Shown here piece by piece: positions 1 to 12,700 of a stretch of 36,929 nucleotides of DNA. This DNA comes from Smittium culicis. Lineage: Eukaryota > Kickxellomycota > Harpellomycetes > Harpellales > Legeriomycetaceae. The position numbers were made by a program, and so were the translations under genes. The stretch lies in the NCBI GenBank assembly GCA_001970855.1, contig LSSN01000538.1, positions 1 to 36,929 on the forward strand, given 5' to 3'. Within the stretch, counting starts at the first letter, position 1. Each line of letters begins with the position of its first letter. Below the pieces are notes generated by a model. The model was not told the origin of the DNA. It saw only the letters and a program-made list of their open reading frames with translations, and did no database searches.

Positions 1-1180
1 TGAAAACAGCAAACTTAATTTTAAGCGATTTAAAATTTTTGATTTTTTTACAAAAAATTTAACTTTTTATAGTATATACATATACTTTTCATCTGATATG
101 TTATAGTTATACATTATAACTTTTTTATGTACACTATATATTTATTGCTGATATGTTACTACATTCTTTTTTGCACTTTAACCCAATTTTACCAGCTCTT
201 TTTTTACATGAACGAAATACTGTAAAACTATTTGATAAAAAAAAAAAAATTAACCAATTTCATTTGTGATTGTTTTTGCAGGGAATTTTATTTAAGCAAG
301 TAAGATTATAGAAGGAATATTAATTGTCCAATAATTAGGTTTAATCATCATTCATGCATTAACTGCTAATTATTGGCCAGATTTATAATTTGATACTTTT
401 ACACTGTAACTCTTTATGCCTAAAAGTGCTCTCTTCGTTAAGAATCCCTCAAATAAATATCACTATAATATTAAATAAATATCACTATCTTTGGTCTTGG
501 TCTTGGTCTTTGTCTTGGTCTTAGTTTCAGTTTCAGTTTGAGTCAAACCTTAGCCCTGTCTTTATAACTCTCTTCATGCCTAACATTCTGTGAAAACCTA
601 GTTTTTGCTTTGATGATACTCATAGTTTTCTTGATGATGTTTAATCTGTCGAAGTATTTAATTGATACTAGTATATTTTCGCTTTTATAATTAATTCTTT
701 AAAAAAAATTTTTATAGTATTAAATTGGGCTTTATAATTGAATAACTATACACTTGGATGCTCTGAGTGACTTTATACATCTTACATTTTTGTTATTAGA
801 CCTAAAATTTACTATTTTAAATGTATTTATATCTATCAATAAAGTTATGCGTGGCCAAATTGATCTAGCACTATCTTTGAGTGAACCTTCGGTTCTTAAG
901 AACATTAAAGATCGCCCTAGTGTTGGTGATAAATATTTGTAAAATGAGCGTCTCAGAGTATGCGGTAAATAAATTTTATTAGATAATTACTAACTATTTA
1001 GCTAAGCAATATTAAGTTGTTTTATAAAAAATTGGCCAATTATTTTATTTTTAATTCAAACATAAATTCTTGCTTTTAAATGCTATTTTACAAAAATATA
1101 AATATTAAAAATTTCAATAAATCAGCTAATTAATAATCAAACAGTATATAATCCAACTAAATTAAGTCATTAATTTAAAC
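1..1180. other. AT-rich non-coding DNA
   Basis: The stretch is very AT-rich with frequent stops in all six frames. The one open stretch over 60 codons (754-942, plus) shows no family motif, no splice context and no composition shift, so I do not call it a gene. A degenerate hexamer repeat lies near 491-540. Nothing else is recognisable. Confidence 0.6.
491..540. repeat. Degenerate GGTCTT-type hexamer repeat
   Basis: About five imperfect copies of a GGTCTT/TGTCTT unit run into three copies of a GTTTCA unit. It is the only GC-richer simple repeat in the first 5 kb. It could be a relic of a coding repeat or a plain microsatellite; no flanking reading frame supports coding. Confidence 0.6.
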
Positions 1181-1415
1181 TCAATTAATGTAATAGAGCT
1201 TATCTATGACAGATTGGAATTGATCGCAATTTTTTTCCCATACTACATCGAAAGGTGAATCACTAATAGCAATTATCCGGAATTGTGGGAATTTAATACA
1301 TAAATATTGACTCTCAATTAAAAAATAAACTGTTTTGAAAAATAAAAATTTTTTTAGCGTATCAAGAAAAGCTTTCCTACTTAATTCAAAAAAACTATAA
1401 AATTCTTTTACAAAG
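1181..1415 (-). CDS. Probable terminal exon of an unrecognised gene
   Basis: On the minus strand a frame stays open for about 77 codons down to a TGA at 1183-1181. It starts just after a pyrimidine-rich tract ending TTTTAG at 1416. It lacks a start codon. The composition looks protein-like rather than translated AT noise: it contains FVKEFYSFFELSRKAFLDTL, then KFPQFRII, SDSPFDVVWEKNCDQF and ends KLYYIN. The G/C-richer codons are confined to this stretch. A candidate upstream exon piece (about 1467-1520, reading PKYAGLNFNTFISC) joins in matching phase across a 51-nt GTAACC...TTTTAG intron. That piece has no visible acceptor AG of its own, so the model is incomplete and the gene may be broken. 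I do not recognise the family. Confidence 0.4.
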
Positions 1416-2385
1416 CTAAAATAATAAAATAAAATAAAAATCCTAATTCCTTAAAACTAGGGTTACTAATTAGCACAACTTATAAAAGTATTGAAGTTAA
1501 GACCCGCGTATTTTGGATTAATTAATAAAAGTATCAAAATTTAAAATCATATTTATAATGACAGGTACTTGACAATACAACACAATCTACTAATTATTTA
1601 TTGAAATATTTTAGTAGAGTTATGTTTATTTGTAACCAACATAATTGATTTATAAATAATGAATTTAGGAATCTGGATCTTTTTCCTAGAATCTCATATT
1701 AAATATATTTTTATTTCTATTTAGATTAAATTATCAATAATTAAATTTTAAAAAACTCCATACTTTCAAGCGAGTAAAAAAAATTTTTTTTCCTTTCATT
1801 TTACTTAACAAGTACTTTTTACTAGATTTTTGTTATATTATTTGAATGACACGATTTTAAAGATTAAATTTATTGTTTTTTGGATAAAATTAGAATTTAA
1901 TTTTATAGCGTGAAATTTTTTTTTATTATAATGGATTATTTTTTTTCCTTATATCATTTGAAACATGTAAAATATTAATTATTTCAACTAAATCATGTTT
2001 CCATTATAAATTTTAATTTCTTGGTAAATTAACTGTTTTAGGTGATTAAAATTTTTTTGGAAAGTTGAAATAAATACAAGTATTCAAAAAAAATTGATTT
2101 TATATAATTAAATAAAGTTTTTTCTTGTTCTAAATGCTTTAAATTCTTAAAATTGTAAAATTTACCTACAGTTATAATAAATTTCTTTCTTTTTATTTGA
2201 TTTTTATATAATATAGTATTAAAATATTAATATGGGTTTATAGATTATTTTATAGACTATAAGAAGTCAATATTAATATTATAATTTTTACTTATTCATT
2301 CATGATTCTAGATATATAAAATTTAATTATGATTGGTTAATATCAAGTAAAAACAAATTAAAGTTTCCTAAGAGAAAAAATTTAC
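1416..2385. other. AT-rich spacer or intron sequence between two exon-like pieces
   Basis: Extreme AT content with no clear coding signal, except the short exon-like piece near 1467-1520 on the minus strand. If the pieces at 1181-1415 and 2386-2521 belong to one gene, at least one further exon should lie here, but I could not find it by eye. Confidence 0.4.
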
Positions 2386-2521
2386 ATTGATGTAGACTTG
2401 AGTGGTTACTTTATGAATTTCATTGTTGTAAATTGCAAGTAAATTTACACTATACTTGATGGGATGACAGTTATGATAAAGATCATCGATTCGGAGGACA
2501 GCAATACCAGAGAAAGAACAC
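2386..2521 (-). CDS. Exon-like fragment, unrecognised gene
   Basis: Minus-strand 136-nt open stretch (one base plus 45 codons), preceded by a strong pyrimidine-rich acceptor (CCCCCTGTTTCTAG, AG at 2523-2522) and followed by a GTAAAT donor at 2385. It is clearly less AT-rich than its surroundings and reads VLRIDDLYHNCHPIKYSVNL then NNEIHKVTTQVYIN. It could be an internal exon of the same gene as the 1181-1415 piece, 1 kb downstream, or a fossil of a mobile element. I do not recognise the family. The open frame extends upstream to a formal Met at 2553, but the acceptor argues that this part is intron. Confidence 0.3.
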
Positions 2522-5500
2522 CTAGAAACAGGGGGAACTTCACGGTTTAACACATTTAAAAAAATATTTTGTCAAATCCAGATTTCAGTATTAATTCATA
2601 TCTCAACCATTTAGCAGATTAATGTAGTAGAACCAGATAGATAAATTAGAAGATTAATTAGGATCATATTTTTTATTAATCTGGTTAGATGTAGGCTCTG
2701 ATTAGGAGCTGAATTATCTCAAAGAATTCTATTTTAAGAAAATTGACCAATTAAAAGACTGATTGACGCATTAATCGTCCAGAATACCTGAAGAAATGAC
2801 TATAAAGATCTCTCTATTAATAGATTGGCTCATTTATCTATAGAAATGCATCCAGAACACTAGTAGAGGATTATATTTGTATTAAAATATTAATTTTTTT
2901 TATTTCTTGAACCATCGATACCGTTTTTTTAGTTTACTTTGCTACATAATTTCTATTTTTTTACATACCAATAAAATATCATTATTTATTTAAAATAAAA
3001 GCTCATTAAACCAAATATTAATTCGCAATAGATAATATTAAAATGGCAAAATTTGTTTCGGAGACCCAATTACATTTATTTTGTCGAAAAATGATAATTA
3101 TTATCTTAACTACTTTAAATTGTATACATGGATAGTTATTTTGGACTGAATGTAGTTTATTTTATCAGCTTATACACTATTAGAACATTTAGAATCGAAT
3201 ATCTGTTTTTTCAAAATTTCTGGCTTTAAATTCATTGTTTTTTTTGATAATTTTATAAAAAGGTTAATAGTTTTTTGAGTATAGTGTTTTGAAGTATTTT
3301 GTCATGTTATTATTATTATTTTGGGGTTTAATTGCATTTTATATATTTTTTTAGGATGATATAATAAGAAAAAGCTAAAGTAATTATTTCAGTATTATTA
3401 ATTTTTTAGTTGTAAAAAAAATAATATAGTTATAATTTTTACCTTGTAAAAATTTTTTTGAATATCATATCACGTTAAAGTATACAAACTTTAAATTATT
3501 AACAGAATTCTTTAGTACCGTTTTTAATTTTTAATAACTGACCTTTAACAATAATAGTTACATTAGATATCAAATTTCAGTTACTTTTCATTTTTTTATA
3601 TATCACAAAGCAACTATTAATGTTATAATTAATTCAGAATCATTACATAATTATTGTTATTTTTTCAATTATTTTGCTGCAAATCGATTAATAACGACTG
3701 TAAAATTACATCTCGCTAACAGAGCTACTTTATAAATATGTATAAGAATCTGAATTCATCGAAGAATTAATAGAATTATCTTTAAGTATGTGTAATAAAT
3801 TCATCACTCTTTGTTAATAAAATTCTTTGTTCTAGATGTTTAAATTTAGATTAAAGCTAAAAAAAATTTAAAAAAAATTAAAACTAAAGATAAAATTCAA
3901 GAAAATAAGACTTTTTTTTGAGTTTTTTTGTAATTAATTTTGGTTTTATATTCGGGTTATTTTTTTTATAAAAGTGAAAGAGTTGATAATAATTAAGGGG
4001 ATTTTGAATTGATAATTGATAAAAAAAACAATGAAAGTTTTAAGAAAAACCATATACTTCTGTTTAGCTTTCTATTACTAATCAAATGTAAGCTCTTCGA
4101 TATCCTTTCTTTCTACCTCTTGACGCTGTTTTTATAAAAATTTTTGTTTTTTGTGGAAGCTTTTTTGGTCTTAATTATTGTTAGCGTTTCTTTAATAAGA
4201 TTAAATTTTTAATATTTCAAATTTTATCAAAAATAAAAATTCACATCTTTATGTGAATACTCTTTGGTTTTGTGAATCATTAAATTTTATTTAAAATTAT
4301 TGAACTTTTTAATCTAATGATTGATTATAATTACCTTTACAATTATAAAATTTCTTTTAATATAATTGCAAGTTATTAATATTCGATTTATTATAAAAAT
4401 TTTGATTGGTGTCTATTCTTAGTAAATTTTTTTTCGAAAATTATTTTATGAAAGTAGAATAAACCAAAAGTATAGATGCCAATCCGAAATGAAATCCCTG
4501 TCCTGAATTTAAATTCTAAAAATATAATTAACCGATCCACTTATATTTAATTTATTTTTTCGGTTTTGAAATTTCCGGTATAGCGTTACCCAAAAAAAAA
4601 AAAATCATATAATACACCTTCTCGCATCGTATAATATGAGATATTATATGTCATAAAAGGACCAATTAATTCTATCATACGCTAGTTATTGTATTATTTT
4701 TGATTTAGAAAGTTTCGATGCTTTAATTAATCAAAATATTTTAATTCATTTTATGAAAATAATTTTGGGAATAATTATTCAATCCAAAAAATTCTATTTG
4801 TGTAAAAAAGTAAAATATATACTCATTATGGATAAAAAATATTTATTCTTTTGCACTTTTAATTGAAAATTGAAAATATAAAACATAAAAGAAAAATACT
4901 AAGCTAATTTTTTTGTATAATTATTAAAAAGTAATCAAAGAATACTTTCATTGATTTTTACCAAAGTAAATATTGCAGGTTATAGAAATTTTTTGGTATT
5001 TTTTTAAAACTCTTTCGCTAATAATATCCATTTGAAAATATGATTTGAGTATTATTATATTGCAGTATTAAGCTTTTATACTTGATTATAGATTTTAAAA
5101 TGATTTTTAACAACTTGGGATTATTATTATTATTATTTGGAAAATAACAGGTTTATTTATTTCCTAAAATTAATAAACTGCCTTGGTTAATTTTCATAAA
5201 TAAAAGTAAACTAGCAAAAACGTGTATTATTAATTTTAGACTATCTTAAGAAATATCGTCTATTCATTTATCGGTTATCAGGCTCTGGGTCAGGAGAGCA
5301 CTTTCTTATAGCTCAAAAATATTGAACTGATATAGTTAAAAATTAAAGCTTTAATTAGTGGCTGGAAATTATATTAGTTTTTAATTATTTTTATTATAAA
5401 ATATATAAATTAATTAAAAATGTTTTTTAAATGAAAGATGGAATTACAGATGGATTCCAGCTAAATTTTAGCAAATATGGCGAATTATGTTTTCATCGAC

Positions 5501-6804
5501 TCACCTGATTATAAACAAAATTGCAGGACTCTTATTTTATGACAGATTTTTTCGATTATTTAGGTCACATAAGTTTAAAATCGCCTTTTTTATCAGATCT
5601 GTACTGTAGCTTTCAGTCTTTAAAATAGATCTTGAGAGCCGAGTCTAACTTTTTATAATGATTATTCTATTAGCTATACTAACAATACATATTGTTTTTA
5701 AATATAAAAATTTTTTTTTTTGGGAAAGCGAGCTTGATTTTATATAAGCATTCAAAATCTTTCTTTTCGATGCTTATGATATCTGTAGCTATTTTTTTAA
5801 CGAATTTTATTAATGTTTTCCAATAGATTTTTATCCTTCGAAATTCATATTATATATGGGAGGTTCTTTGTGAATAAACAATTTTATATGATATAGTGCT
5901 ATAGTATCTCTGAGAAAAAAAGAAAAAATAGTGTTATAATGTATATAATCGAATAAAATATTAATTATCAGCGGGTAAAATTTTTTTTTTTTTAGTAAAT
6001 ATAAAAGAAAATTTCAATAAAAAAAGCAGAAAAATCGAAATTCCTATTCAATCCCGCCATTAATATAAACAATTTAAGAATATTCAGGGCTATGATTTTT
6101 AACTGCGATAAAATCTATTATTTTATAACATTGCTAATTTTTAGTGAATTCTTTTTCCTACAGGAAGTATTACTATTTGTATTCTACAATTTTTTTTGGA
6201 TAATATTCATTCAGATATATGAATTTATGGTCGCGCCTCTATAAATCAGCCAAAAGATGCGTAAAATTTTTAGGTCTATTTTTATATTGTGCAAACAACA
6301 TCAAATTTTATGCAATTTTTTGATTCTCTCAAATCCTTCCAATTGACATTCATTTGTTACTTATGCCTCTTTCTGGTAGTTTTTTTTAATACCCCTATTT
6401 TTATTATTTTAGATATTTTTTTCTAGACATAATATTATAACTTTTGGTATATTGATTTTATTGCTTTCAATTTAAAACAAATTATGCTATCTAGTTAACA
6501 AAATTTTATGATAAATTTTATAACCTTATTTCTGGATCATATTATATATACTTTAATAAATACAGTTTCATCGAATTTATATAACAGATCTAATACCGTT
6601 CTTTAAATGGTTATTTTATAATTTATGAGCATTCGTACTTTTTATTTTCATACTTTTAATTAAACAAAGCTATCGATAAATTTGATATACATTTTCAAGT
6701 TTTTTAATTTCTCAACTAGATCTGTCATTTTAATTTATCGTTGTTGTTTCTAAAAATATCTTTTATTTAATTTTGTTTAAGAATGCATTATTATTTTTTA
6801 TGAC
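2522..6804. other. Long AT-rich region without a recognisable gene
   Basis: Mostly about 80% AT with homopolymer runs. 2560-2890 and 5430-5680 are somewhat richer in G/C and may be fossil coding DNA, but I could not assign them. About 6000-6804 may be the displaced 3' end of the LINE relic interrupted by the Tigger insertion (see the LINE entry). Minus-strand fragments there are consistent with a decayed reading frame, but the similarity is weak. No RNA gene was seen. Confidence 0.5.
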
Positions 6805-6806
6805 TA

Positions 6807-6828
6807 CAGGTAACCCTTGTTATTCGCG
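6807..6828 (+). repeat. Left terminal inverted repeat of the Tigger-like element
   Basis: Begins CAGGTAACC immediately after the TA target site and pairs with 9688-9709 (19/22 matches). It is followed by subterminal ATTATTCGCA and GATTCGCGAAAA motifs that recur near the right end. Confidence 0.9.
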
Positions 6829-7136
6829 ATTTTATTATTCGCAAAATTTCAAGATTCGCGAAAATTCAAAATTTGTGCTTTTTTAATTTATGCGATTTTT
6901 TTTTTTTTCGCGAATAAACTTTATTTTAATATAAAAATTGCGTAAAAATAAAACTAAGATTTATTTTAAAGATATTGGAAATTTTATAAATTGAAGCTAA
7001 AAATAACTACAATTCTGTCGAGTCAAAGTATTTAAAAAAAATTTTATTGAGCTGAAATACTAGTTTTTCTTTTAAAATTATAATTATAATAAAAATACAT
7101 TCCTTAACTTTTTTACTATTGTTTAAGTATATTAAA

Positions 7137-8813
7137 TGGAAACCCAATCGAAAAAAAGAGAAAGTCTATGTCAATATCTGAAAAGATAGAAGTTCTAAAC
7201 GCACTTCAAAATGAAAACAATGCATCCAAAGTTACAAAAATGAAAGGAATAAATGAAAGTACTTTGAGGTATAATATTAGAAATTCTGAAAAAATTAGGA
7301 AATTCGATACAATTTCGTCTAGTTATAGTAAAGATAAGACTTTTTATCATAGACGTGAGATCATTTCTAAAATGGAAAAAAGTCTAAAAGAATGGATAGA
7401 ACTACAGTTGAGAAATAATTCTGCAGCTACAACAGCATCTATTAAGCAAAAAGCACAGTAAATATTTCAGAATATTAAAGAAGCTTTCCCAAGCGAAGAT
7501 AATATCACCTTATCTGCAAATAGTTGGTGGTTTGAAAATTTTAAACGTAGGGAAGGACTCCATAATATAAAATTTGCTGGAGAAGCAGCGAGTGGTGATC
7601 ATATAGCAGCAAGCGAATTCCCTAATGAATTGAATAGAATTATTAAAGAAGGGGATTATCTGCCCTGTCAGGTAAATTCTTATTATTAAAATAAATATTT
7701 ATAATTTAACATTAATTTTATTATAGATATTTAATATCGACGAAGCTTGTCTTTATTGGAAACGTATGCCGAAAAGAACATATGTTTCACTGGAAGAAAA
7801 ATCAGTTTCTGGGTTTAAACCCATAAAAAATAAAGTTACATTGATTCTAGGATCAAATTCAACAGGCGATTATAAATTAAAGCCAATGTTAATAAACGCT
7901 TTTTAAACCACTAGAGCTTTAAAAGAACATAAAAAAAGTGACCACAAAGTAATTTGGAGGTCTTCAAAAAAAAAAAAGTTACATGAAAAAGTATATTTTC
8001 ATTGAGTATTTTAAAAATGAGCTCCAGAATGAGCTAAAATATTATTGTAAAAAAATTAATATTGGATTTAAAATATCCCTTTTAATGTAAATGCATCAGT
8101 ACATTCCAAATATTTGTCAAATCTAGTTGAAGGAATAGAAATTCTTTTTATTCCACCAAACACAACTTCTTTGATCCAGCCTATGGACCAAGGAATTATT
8201 TCTACATTTAAAGCATACTATATAAAAAAAACTTTTGAAAAGCTAAATAACTCAGTAAGCAATGAAAATAAGACAATATCAGATTTTTGGAAAATTTTTA
8301 AGATAATGAATTCGATATAAATTATCTAAGAATCTTGGGAGCTAGTACCAGCCTCGTTTTTAAGAGGTTTATGGGGGAAATATAATGCCATGGATATGTT
8401 ACAATAACTTTATAGAAATAAGCAACATGATTTCAAATTTAAAAATGGATTGCTTAAATATCGGTACAGAATTAGGTTATAAATATCTAGCATTTGATTA
8501 TATAAACGACGCTCTTATAGACGAAAATTCTGATGACGATGAATTTTATGAATATTTATTATATAACAATGAAAATCATCTAAGCTCAAATGATGAAATT
8601 CAAAGTGATATTAACTTGATTTCAAGAATAGATAAAGTAATCTATCTTATTGAAAAAGTGCTAGCTATTTTAGATCAATCCAACGATAATAAGCTTAGAG
8701 TAGAAGCTATAAATTCAAAAATCAGAAGAGATCTTCATCCATACTACGATATTATAAACTGTTTAAAAAAAAAAAGCCAAAGCACAATGTTAAATTTTTA
8801 TAAATTTAGATAA
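7137..8813 (+). pseudogene. Tigger-type transposase (CENP-B HTH plus DDE domain), broken
   Basis: The reading frame follows the Tigger/CENP-B family in order. It has an N-terminal HTH (MSISEKIEVLNALQ, 7168 on), a CENP-B-type HTH (SWWFENFKRREGLHNIKFAG), the first catalytic Asp in IFNIDEA (codon 7739-7741), KRMPKRTYVS, a second DDE block, the third Asp in LIQPMDQGII (codon 8186-8188), and a C-terminus ending QSTMLNFYKFR. Damage seen: an early frameshift (about 7160), TAA at 7459 and 7904, a frameshift in the A-run near 7975, a frameshift near 8080 where the second Asp is replaced (GTA, Val, at 8086), TAA at 8318 and 8327, and a frameshift near 8385. A 55-nt GT-AG intron (7672-7726) sits exactly between LPCQ and IFNIDE. 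The C-terminal QxxMxxFY fits the PCNA-interacting (PIP-box) pattern known in pogo-like transposases. Confidence 0.9.
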
Positions 8814-9687
8814 AACTTTTTCTTACTTGTTAAAAAAATCAAATACAATATTTAATTTACTTTATTAAAAATAAAATTATTTTGTTAAAAAAAATGAAAT
8901 AAATATAAAATGGTATGATCTAATCAAACAGATAACTCTTTTTGTAGTTTAATCTCTATTAAAACTATTCTCGTCTATAACATTTGTTTTACATAGCTCT
9001 TAAATTAAGTCAGGAATTTTGAGTATGATAATTTTTTTAGTAAAAAAATACATTAATCGATTCTAAAAAGTATAAAGTAGGATAATTTATTTATATTTTG
9101 TTTAGGAAGTATAGTTTATAAATATTACTTACTTTATTCTATCAACCACACTTTTTTATTTTTTAATTTTATGATCGAAAAACATTTGAAATGATAAGAA
9201 TTCTTTTATTGTATTTAATTCGTTTATTTTCACTTCGTTTAGTTTCGCTTCGCTTAATTTCGTATTTTATTTATTAGTTTAAAGGAATTTATAAAATATA
9301 AAAATTAAATGTGTAAAAGGTGCTTTATCAGACAATTTATATTTTATTGAGGTCTTGTATAAATAGAATGATTTAGGTGACTAAAATTAGCTTAAAAAAA
9401 AGCTATTGAAAATTTCGCGTAAAATGAAAACACTAACTTCGATTTTTTTTTAAATAAACTGTAAATAAAGCAAAGAAAAATTCGCATTTTTCGCGATTTT
9501 TTTAGTATTCGCGATTCCAATCAAACTCCTATAAAGCTAACAGCTTAATTTTCTTATTTTTCGCGAATTTTATTGAACAAAAATTTTTACTAGAACAAAT
9601 TTTACTAATTCTGCTGTAAATTGCGTAAAAATTGATTTTTGTTTTTCGCGAATCTTATTATTCGCAGATTTTTTTTTTTAAAAACCC

Positions 9688-9709
9688 CGCGAATAGCGAT
9701 GGTTACCTG
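9688..9709 (-). repeat. Right terminal inverted repeat of the Tigger-like element
   Basis: Ends GGTTACCTG directly before TA. Reversed, it matches the left end at 19 of 22 positions. The copies of the GATTCGCGAAAA and ATTATTCGCA motifs lie just inside it. Confidence 0.9.
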
Positions 9710-9711
9710 TA

Positions 9712-12700
9712 CTATTTTATTTGCAAAATTTAGATCCCGTATATTTTTTATTTTGCAGTATCATTTTAGTATGCTTAATTTCTGTTCCTTTGAATCATTT
9801 GAAATTTCAGACCAGTTTTTTTTTTATTTTTTTATAATTTGTCTTTGAAACATTTTATGAAAACACTCATACTTTTTTCACATTGTCCAATAGACTAATT
9901 TCTTCGATTGTTTTTTAATTTCATAAGTGTCATATGATATGATATAATATTTTTCTTGTGTTCCATATAAAGCTGAATTTTTTTTTTTTACATATTAAAT
10001 TTTTCATTATATGGTATGAAATACGAAATATGAAATGTAAAAAAGTTTTGAAAGTAGCTAGATATATATAAGCACTATTTTTCTATCTTTTGAACTATTT
10101 ATGGAATTTTATATTTTGAAAAAAGCTCTTATGAATTTTCCTGTATGCCGTTACCTTGTTTTTTATAGCAGAAATCCTAAGTATTTTTTATTTGAAATCG
10201 GTGTTAAACTTCATCTCTTAAAATTGGACTGTTTCTTTTGTGCACTTTATCACTAAAATTCGTACATAAAGCTTCAAAATAAAACTTTGATGTTCTATTG
10301 TTTTTCATCATATCACATTGGCCTTTGGTTTATATTGATATATCGTATGAATATGCAAGATTTTTTAATTTACGCATATTATTTCCTATAGCTCACATTA
10401 TTTTTTATCATATTTAACATAGGTTCTATTAAATATTAAATATTAAATATTAATGAGGATCAAGGATCATCTTTATGTATCCACTTAGTTACAGTTATAT
10501 CTTTAGATGTTTTTTGCTTAATTTATTTCTTGATTTATTATTAGCGTGCAGGCTTTGTATGGTGTAAATGAATTTTTCAATTATTCGAAAATCTGTCATT
10601 CAGATATATAGGTATTCCTAATACTCCCGACGAAATGCCTTTTTCTGATCCAACTGTATAAAATTTCCGCTAATTTTTTCAGGGTTTTATTTTTAGATTC
10701 AAATATTTTTTTGGCAAGAGCAAATTGGAAGAATTTTTGATTAATCTTTCGAATATCTAAGTCTATTTTCTCTATTAATTAAAAATTTTCGATTCGATGA
10801 TTTCTTTCAAGGAATTTATTAAAATTATTCCAATCAAATATCAAAATTTTGTATAACTCAATAAAATAATTCAACACCAATGTTGTAAAATATTTAAGTA
10901 CCCTTTATAAAACACAATTTAAAATTCTCCAATGATGTTTTTTATTAATATTTGCATTCTATCATTTAGAATTTTTTAACCTAGCTCTTTTTACAATTAA
11001 TTATGCTTATTGGTCTCCAGTTTTTTTTAAGGTATACTATTTTTGATTTAACATAGTTATATATCTATCATTTAGTTTATTCCATTTATTAATAAATACT
11101 TGGCTATTGAATATTTTATCAAGAATTTTCACAAAAATGCTTTTGGATTATTTTTAAAATTCAAAGGTAAGCACACCTGACCAAGAAGATTTCTTATTTG
11201 GTCATCATATATGGCGTGTATTATTTCCCTTAATTTTACTAAACTTTCCTTAGTTGTGTTTTTTTTTTCCAGAATTTATTTTATTTTTCGTTTTTTTCTT
11301 TAATTAAATTTTGTATTTCATTATTAATATTTTCACTTCTAAGAAGGTTTGAGTAAAATTTAAATAACTTTTTCAATTTCTAATGGGTATTCAATTATTT
11401 CTTTATTTTTGTTATATAATGAGCCTATAGTTCTTATTATTATTATTTTTTTAACAATTCATAAAAATTTTTGGAGGATCTTTCTCCATACTCGCTTCAT
11501 TTTGCTCTTAACCTTACTATTAGTTTATTTATTCGATTCATCTACAATTATGAAAGTTCACATTTGTTATATCCATTTCTTTGTGTTATTTTCATGCGTT
11601 TTAGTTTTTTCTCATAGTGCATTGAATTCAATTTCTACAATTTAGTTGAAGATTTCTTATTTTTTTCCCTGTTTTTTACTATTTAATGAATTTAGTGCTA
11701 AATTTATATATGTTAATTTTGCATATGCATCATTTTTCTGTATTTTGAGAAAATAATAAAATAATATCTTCTTTATTATATGATCTATTCTATTTAAATA
11801 TCTTCAGATTTGAATTGTCGATTTTATATATCTCTGAATAATTTTATTATCTTTTTTTGTTTTTTATAAATATTTTTCTCCAATGCACGTTTTGAACTTG
11901 AATCAATTTATATAGTTTAGTCAGGAGATAGACCGCCAGAAGTTTTTTATAAATTTGATCAGTATAATTTATTATAATTAAACTATTTTTTTTATTTTAA
12001 TAAATTCGAGAATAAAATAAAAAGCTCATTTTTATGCTCATATGTTTGTGGTCCGAGAATGGGCCTATCATAAATTCAATTTCTTTAAATTTTGTGCTAT
12101 ACTTTTTCAAACACTAAACTGTTGATCTATTCTCGAGTTACTGCCCATAGAATTTCCCCAAAAATTTCAATACATTATAAAAAACAAATTTCTTAATTAG
12201 AGGTTCTATTATACCCCCATTCGCATTTTTATCAATCTAGGAGGCAATCTATCTAGATAATTAATTTCAGTCGTTTTGAAGTCACCTGTTATTAATTTAT
12301 TTTATTTTTTTCCTACTCCAATTATAATATGTAAATTTTCAGCATATTTTTTTTATTCATTTAATGATGGCACATATAAGCTATAAATATCAGCTTGGTT
12401 ATCTGATAATTTTACTTTAGTTTTATTTAATATTCCATCGCCGTAAATCTAGTGTTCTTTAAAGACAAATTGTTGTTTTATGTGAATATAGTAGAATATT
12501 TTGTTGATATAAATTGGTTTACCCCATTTTTAATCCCATATTTGTATGTCAGAAGGCTTGGTATGTATTTCTTGTAGGCATATGCAATCCGATTTAATAT
12601 CGCTTTTTAATTACTTAAAGATTTTTTGCCTTTTATCATTAGAATTTTAATCCTTTTATGCTCCTAGTTGTGAATACCATTTGTTGTACTTGTTTTTATA

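Larger units (their letters stand above)
6807..9709 (+). mobile_element. Tigger/pogo-superfamily DNA transposon, decayed copy with both ends
   Basis: A 2903-bp element flanked by TA dinucleotides (6805-6806 and 9710-9711), the target duplication of Tc1/mariner/pogo elements. The ends are inverted repeats beginning CAGGTAACC, with 19 of the first 22 bases identical (left CAGGTAACCCTTGTTATTCG; right, reversed, CAGGTAACCATCGCTATTCG). They resemble the CAGG... ends known for Tigger elements. Subterminal TTCGCG/ATTCGCA motifs recur at both ends. The interior carries a transposase with Tigger-family similarity from its HTH domain to its C-terminus. Several frameshifts, in-frame stops and a lost catalytic Asp make this copy inactive, though its ends could still be used in trans. 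Confidence 0.92.
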
